Shown: piece after piece, positions 57,961-64,000 of the stretch
Layout: each line of letters begins with the position of its first letter
Position numbering within the stretch: the first letter of the stretch is position 1
Origin: Lepisosteus oculatus
Taxonomy: Eukaryota; Chordata; Actinopteri; Semionotiformes; Lepisosteidae
Assembly (NCBI RefSeq): GCF_040954835.1
Contig: NC_090698.1
Coordinates: 33,595,501-33,659,500, forward strand
DNA: 64,000 nucleotides
Reading direction: 5' to 3'
The notes under the pieces: generated by a model
The model's input: the letters and a program-made list of their open reading frames with translations, nothing else
Told to the model about the DNA's origin: nothing
The model's database searches: none
Made by a program: the position numbers and the translations under genes

Positions 57961-58544
57961 TAGCCTAGGCATGCTGACGCAGCTACCCACCTGAACTGCA
58001 CTTACTAAATGTTAATTAGGGCCTTTGATAAAAGCATCACAAAAAAGTTGGATGATAATGATGGCAAATATTAAGTGTAATATAATTTTATTCCATTGGA
58101 ATTTCAATTATTTAATTTCATGCTGAGGTTCTGTAAAGGTGGTAAATTGGAATTTATCAGTGGAATAAAATGACAGTTGTTTAGTTTTTACCCTTTTTTT
58201 AATTCAAAAACAAGCAAATCAATGCTTAATTCTCTAACAATTTAAACCTTAATTTTAATTGCAGATCAAGCAGAAAAAACAAGTCTACTTATAAAATATA
58301 CAGTACAGCACTGAACGTTCCTTCTATCTTCCTTGATATTTCGATAACTCTCCTTGATTACTTCTGTTCCTTTTTTAAGGACAGAGAACTGTGTTCGGAA
58401 GCCTTAGCATTTCTTGATTATGAACTACAGAACTGTTCTTTTGTAGTCAGGCTGATAGTAGTAGTTCTGTGTATATCAAACACTGTAAGCCTCTGCTCCT
58501 ACTCCCTCACTGGTTTACTCGTTTAATAAAGTGTCCTGAAATCA

Positions 58545-58865
58545 AAGGACTGTTGGTAGTGTTCATTACAATGCGTCACAGCTCTTGAGTGCTGGGTTTG
58601 ATTCAGGGCTGGGGTGTCTTGTCTGTGCCTGCAGTCCTTGTGGATGTTTTGTGAAAGCTCTGTTTTGCTCCCATGTCCCAAAGGTGTATTTATACCTTCT
58701 GGTTTAATTTCTTTCTACATTGTCCTGTTTGAGTGCTCCCTGTGATAGAGTGGTTTTCATCCAGAATGTAGTCCTGCCTTGGACCCTAAACTTCCAGCTT
58801 AGGCTCCAGGTTATTATGACCCTTGCTCTGAGGAAGTAGCTTTCTGACGATGATTGAATAAGGAA
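58545..58865 (+). repeat. V-SINE-like SINE, old and nearly complete
   Basis: Contains agtgctgggtttgattcaggg (B-box region), gtccttgtggatgttttgtg, cccatgtcccaaaggtg and the 3' part tcctgccttggaccctaaacttccagcttaggctccagg, ccttgctctgaggaagtagc. All are known blocks of this SINE class, strongly diverged. Confidence 0.7.
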
Positions 58866-58869
58866 GGTT

Positions 58870-59300
58870 AGAAATGAGAAGAGGGCATTCTGGTCATCTA
58901 GCTTTTTGTTTGCTGTTAACTACTTAATTTAGAGGATCTCATCCTGCTAGTTCTTGTAAAAATGCTAAAATGTCAACTGACAACATGACTACCCAGGAAG
59001 TTCCATACTGTCACAGCTCTTTGGTGACAAATGTACCTTCTGTTGTCAGTTTTAAATGCACAGCCCCTTAGTTTTCACATTTTTTTCTGGTTCCTATTTC
59101 CTTATGAATCCTGAAGTCTATTGAGTATACTCTCTCCATGTCTTGGAGGATTTTTAATACTTCAGACAGGTTTCCTTGTAGGTTTCTCTGCTCAGGGCTG
59201 AGTTGATTCAGTTCTTTCCCCCTCTACATACATATTCCAGATTGAGTTCCCTGGGAGAGTAGCTGTGCTCATCTCCTTATCTGCATTTCTTTTTTGGTGT
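58870..59300 (+). repeat. Old interspersed repeat, family R1, partial copy
   Basis: Contains gagaagagggcattctggtcatctagc, gaggatctcatcctgc, gttccatactgtcacagctc, tgttgtcagttttaaatgcac, gaagtctattgagtatac and tttctctgctcagggctgagttgattcagttctttc, in the R1 order. Its second half overlaps the part seen at 51800-51970. Confidence 0.65.
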
Positions 59301-61564
59301 GGTAGAATGCACTCATGCCTGCCAAAAGAGTCTTTAACCTAACGGGAACCCTGCCAATGAGGAGTCAAGCTGGTGCCAGTTATCATGTTTAATTCCTTTC
59401 AGAGTGGCTGCCAAAAGCACAACACTCTTGTAATTAATATTGTCATCCTTTTCTCGGAACTAAATTAACAAGGTGAATTTCTTTGTCTTCATTTTCTGTG
59501 CAGCAGTACAGAGCAATTACTTCTTACTGTGATGCCTTGTTGTGAATATAAAGATAGTGCACAGAATTTTCAGGAAAGGATTTCAAATGTTTTGAGCACA
59601 GGCATGGATAACAAGGATTAGATAATTGTATTCAATTTCTGAATGATCCCCAACCTTACTCTTATAGACGGCATATACTGTAATAAGATTATATAGTCTG
59701 ACACTTTTCAGAGCTGGTGTGAGCACACAGTACATGTCACTGTTTTATGTGGAGGACTGATAGAACTGCAGCAAGAGAAATTAAATCATTTTGACGCGCT
59801 AGCTTATGGGTAAGATTAGTGAATGAGTGTATGGTTGTATTCCAGCAATGCTTCTAAACATGACCCATAACTCTTCCGGTTATAATCATTTATTTTTTTA
59901 GTTTTTATTTCTCTTGACTGCATTACAGACTTTTTACATAGTTCATGTGTTGTAAGCAGCAGTTTGGCACTCCAATACCTTTTCCCTTAATGCACTTTGT
60001 GGCCAAGAATGGAAGTTGCCACCTGCTGGCAGGTAATCATGGAAATGAATCATGGTAACATGAACAGAGCTCCTCTGTGTGTGCCTGGGCCTGATGGGAG
60101 GGACAGAAAGAGGGTCCAGTACCACACACCAGCAGGTGTGCTGCTGTCCCAAGTGTGTGGTAAAACTCTGTTCACACGCATTCTGTGTAGTGACCATATT
60201 GACATAGCAATCAATGTAGTTTTATAAATGTGATCTGCAACTTTAGTTTTAAACTGAAATAAGGGGTATTTCAATTTGTGTTTCAGGTAAATTTTAAGTT
60301 GCAATTGCAGCAGTGTTAGTGGGGGGAAAAAGAACAGAATCTAACCTTGATCTATTACTGTTCAGTTGTGACATGCCTAATCATTTTGTTGCCCATGTTC
60401 TTATATCATTTTTACCACCGTTTTAGTGAATATTGAGTGTGTTTGAAAATACAAATTATATCATGTACAGAACTGCATTGTGGAAGATTTCTGTGACCTC
60501 CAGAGTGCTTAGTGAATCAGAAAATCGAATTCTATTGAGTTTCTGTTTCCCTTCCCCCTATGTATACTGTATAGCTGCCAATTTCTACCTTCTTTGATTT
60601 GCGCTCATCTTTTTTGTCTAGCAGGTTGCTAGGAGATGATGGCAAATTAAAGGCAATTAGGAATGTCTTTCAGCATTCTGGAATCTGAGACTTCAGAAAT
60701 TAAAACATTACTGATGGTAATTTACAGAGCAAGAAGCTTGCTGAATGGCCATTAACAGTTTGCCATTTTGTCTGAAGGCACTATTTTTTATTCATGAGAC
60801 AGGATAGACTGGTGTTTTCAGACTGGTATCCCAGAGTTTTGAAGGCTTTTCATAAGAACCATTCTCAATGATATTTTTGTGATGATGACCTTATGAATTT
60901 GTTTGATATAAATTATATTCAGAGACTGTAGTTGTTAAAGAAAAAATTAAAAGTGTACTGTTTAGCAGTGTGCCATTACAGCAGTTTTTTTAATCTCTAA
61001 AGTCATCTGTTAGTACTTTGAAAATATTTAGGGAGATTTTCAACCCAACATTTGTCTGAAATGTAAACAAATAAAATTGATTTGTTTAAAGCTGGCCCTT
61101 GCCTTTTTCAAATTAAAGATGTAGTATCAGTATCACCTTTGTTGCCTCAACAGTAAAGCACTGGGACTTGCCTGGTCTACAGAGCAGTTGTCTGTTTTAC
61201 CATGCTATGTCTATCCTTTGAAATGCCATGTTGAAGAAAGAGAAACCATTCAAAATAAAAACATGTCGTGATTTAAATTATGTACTGTTGTAGTTACTCA
61301 AGGAAATCTAGTATGTCAACTGAGTGCAATCCACCTTTTTTAAATCCAAGCTGGCTACCTCCTAGAATGCTATTTTCTAGATGGTCTTCTAAATTAGTTT
61401 TTATTTATCTTGATTTACCACAACTTTGGATGTAATTGAGGTAAGACCAGTGTTTTTTCCATGTATTTCTAGCGACACTTGTCCAAGGGCTATAAAGTCT
61501 TTTTTTTCCTGATTGTTTACCATTGATGTATGTTTCGGCTGTCACAAAACTGCTCAGGTCTTGC

Positions 61565-61950
61565 TATGATATTAAATTTAATTTAATATAGTGCTTTTCA
61601 TAACAAGGTTTCCTTAAGGCACTTGACAAAGCTGTGTAACAATACATGACATTACAAAGCAGAAAGAGAAAAAGCCAGAAGACAACAGAGGCTAGGAACC
61701 AATAACTCCTCTATAAGGAGAAAAAAACCCTCTAGGGGTCCAAGGTCAGCTGGCTGCCCAGCCCCTCTGGGTACGCTAAATTATACAGTTGTAAAAAACT
61801 GCTAAATATGGTACTAAAAAGTACTAAATGATATAAGATATATTTAAAAGGATAACAAAGAGAAACACAACCCGCAGGAGTAGGAGAGTGATTTAGTAAG
61901 CAAGAAGGAAGTGAGGCTACTGCTGCCCCTCCATCCCCACCCTCCACCTC
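61565..61950 (-). repeat. SINE-like repeat with a diverged L2-type tail
   Basis: The plus strand opens aatatagtgcttttcataacaaggtttccttaaggcacttgacaaagc, whose reverse complement resembles the L2 tail pattern (gcgctttgaggcaacc...gcgctatataa). The body has cctctaggggtccaaggtcagctggctgcccagcccc, a common fish repeat block. The upper limit is approximate. Confidence 0.55.
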
Positions 61951-63393
61951 CACACAGCAGCAGCATCGAACAAACCCGCTTCACATACTGGAAAGGTTTA
62001 GACTTGTATGTAAGTGTACAGTATTAATGCTGTGCACTTAATTAACTCTCTTGTCTCTTATTACTGTGTAATAAACTTTATTATGGTACAGTAGTGCTAC
62101 ATTTTTAATAGTGACAAAAAGAGTTTAAAAAGGTAAAGTAAATATGCTCTCAATAAAAATTTGGGGAAAAAAAAATAACATGGGATAAGCAATAGTCTAA
62201 TCTGTTGCACTTGCAATAACTTGAATTTTTGTGGTGAGAACAATGCTTTATGTTTACAGTTTTCCCCTTTATTACAAATTCTGCCAATAAATGTTAACAC
62301 TATTTCTGAAATGACTTTTCTAAAAAATAATGTTTGTTTTGCGAGCTGCAGACCAATATGTTATTTTTACCTATTCATGCACTCGCTGTTCACAGAGACT
62401 TCAAAGTGCCTAACCCTCGCAAGATTTTACTGTACTTGAAAACAAAGGTTATGTCAGGGACATAATGCTGACCCCTCCCCTCAAAGTAAAATCCCAAATA
62501 TTCAGCAGAAAAAGTGCTTTACTCTGTTTAATAATAATAGAAATAAATATTTTAATTGTTCATGTTGTTGTGAGGTAACACTTCTCACTCGCATAATCCA
62601 ACATTGTGCGTACTTAAACTCATGTTTTCCCACACTGTGCACTGTCACTGGCCTGGTCCTGCCGTTAGAGCAGTTTCATTTATTCCAGAAAACATTGAAT
62701 CACCCGCTATTTTTAGCCAAATCGGCCATTAATACCAGAATGTTAGAAACTGGATTATTGATTGCAGAGTAATCGACTAATATTTACATACAAGCATATT
62801 TCATAGTCTGTCAAAAAAGGGAGGTTCAAAAGACTCAAATTAACAGCTACATTTTCATCTGCTCACAACAGGTAACACAGATATGTGAATCATGAGCTAC
62901 CATCACCTGGAATTGATGTGATGTGTTACAGTAGTAAAAACATTTTAAATGGAAAAGATGCTTTAAAAATATTTGTGTTTGGGTGGGAATGTATAAAATC
63001 TGGTTTCCTTATCTGTGTTTTTTTCTTTGATGTGTAGGATGTTTTAGGCAGGTCAAGTGGTCCTATTCCCATATATTTATTTTGGCAAATACAGGTACAT
63101 AACCTGGATGTGTAATGGATAAGATAGCCGCATGTGACCATAAGTACTTGAGGAGATAGTTTTAGTAAAAGATTTACAGGCTGCAGGACAGTGGCCTCAA
63201 CATGAAGACAGTGTAACTGGAATTGCTACTGTGAAGTGAGCCAAGGGACAGCTGTGAATACAGTTATGTTGGAGGAATGCAAAGCTTTTGTTCTTAGTCA
63301 TACACAAACAAAAGAACTGAAGAATGTATTTAACACAAGTTTGCCTTTTTTGCATCTTGTTTCTAACAGTAGCCCCCAACATACAACAGTATA

Positions 63394-63677
63394 AGGGGGG
63401 TGGTGCGGTGGCTCTGTGGCTAAGGATCTGCACCTGTGGCTGGAAGGTTGCTGGTTCGAATCTGGGGGCCGGCAGAGGACTCCTACTCCATTTGACCCCT
63501 GAGCAAGGCCCTTAACCTCAACTGCTCCAGGGGCGCCGTATAAATGGCTGACCCTGCGCTCTGACCCCAAACTTCTCTCCCTGTCTGTGTGTCTCATGGA
63601 GAGCAAAGTTGGGGTATGTGAAAAGACAAATTCCTAATACAAGAAATTGTATATGGCCAATAAAGTGATCTTATTAT
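63394..63677 (+). repeat. tRNA-derived SINE, family S2, copy 2
   Basis: Nearly complete: ggtggtgcggtggctctgtggctaagg (A-box region), aaggttgctggttcgaatctggg (B box GGTTCGAATC), aaggcccttaacctcaactgctccaggggcgccgtataaatgg, ctgcgctctgacccc, aattcctaatacaagaaattgtatatggccaataaagtgatcttatt. It is less diverged than copy 1, so probably younger. Confidence 0.85.
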
Positions 63678-64000
63678 AAAATTGATCTTTAGCTTTGATC
63701 TTAATTTTAAAGTGTGAGTAGCTGACAAGTAATACTCATTCATATTCACCATGTTAAGTGCCAGAAGAGTGGTATATCAGCTAATTTAAAGCCTTTATTT
63801 CTGTTAATTTTTCATTCATAATCAACAGGGCTCTTTTGTACTGTAGAAGTTCACAATGAATGTCCTGTAGCATGACGGGTAAGTAAGCAGTTTCTTTTCA
63901 TGTCTCAGTGGCCTTGATCTTCCAGTCTGTTACTGGGGGGTGACCTGGATGGAAGTATGCAATGTTACTATAGCTTGTTTTGGTTCCAGTCAGTCTATAG

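Larger units (their letters stand above)
48763..64000 (+). other. ric1: ric1 intron 2, more than 15.2 kb, running off the window
   Basis: Begins with GTGAGT. It is AT-rich with the repeats listed separately. I recognise nothing in 49820-50980, 52570-55510, 56150-57855, 59310-61560, 61960-63390 or 63680-64000. No exon with proper splice sites and RIC1-like coding was seen, though a very short exon could be missed by eye. Confidence 0.7.

Noticed and set aside
63298..63606. A 102-codon minus-strand frame
   Set aside because: It lies across SINE S2 copy 2 and is not a gene.
48763..64000. ric1 exon 3
   Set aside because: No stretch with splice sites and the expected NGYILFF-like coding was found by eye.

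Overview
The window looks like a ray-finned fish genome. It has one spliced vertebrate gene with very long introns, surrounded by repeats typical of fish: Rex1-like and L2 LINEs, hAT elements with the ends seen in fish, a Ty3/gypsy element, tRNA-derived SINEs, V-SINE-like SINEs and Tc1 relics. I cannot name the species. No bacterial-style operon, CRISPR array or rRNA gene is visible.

Layout. 1-400 (minus): a broken Ty3/gypsy reverse transcriptase piece running off the left edge. 676-2374 (minus): a decayed immunoglobulin-superfamily membrane receptor with a V-type exon, a short dead Ig exon, one intact Ig exon and a transmembrane/tail exon. 2.9-11 kb: SINEs, a 189-bp tandem repeat, a long decayed reading region with half a PHD finger split by a BED-finger hAT element (5677-7149, perfect 8-bp duplication), and a second hAT-like element. 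11053-18119: a deleted Ty3/gypsy element whose 5' LTR is split by a Rex1-like LINE, which is itself split by an L2 LINE. The L2 junction carries a nearly perfect 105-bp inverted copy of its target, and this creates an open 609-codon chimeric frame. 18.16-21.76 kb: further LINE pieces in scrambled order.

21.77-64 kb: the 5' end of ric1 (plus strand), the RAB6A GEF complex partner 1 homologue. There is a GC-rich start region with a YY1-type AAGATGGCGGC and several upstream reading frames, coding exon 1 (22335-22475), a 26.2-kb intron, exon 2 (48655-48762), and more than 15 kb of intron 2. Both introns hold scattered old SINEs, LINE scraps and DNA-transposon relics but no other gene I can support.

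The only clearly functional gene is ric1. I found no convincing new molecular system. The most unusual items are the nested-insertion locus with its palindrome-fused frame, the uORF-rich ric1 leader, and the Ig receptor relic beside ric1, a neighbourhood that in mammals holds CD274 and PDCD1LG2.
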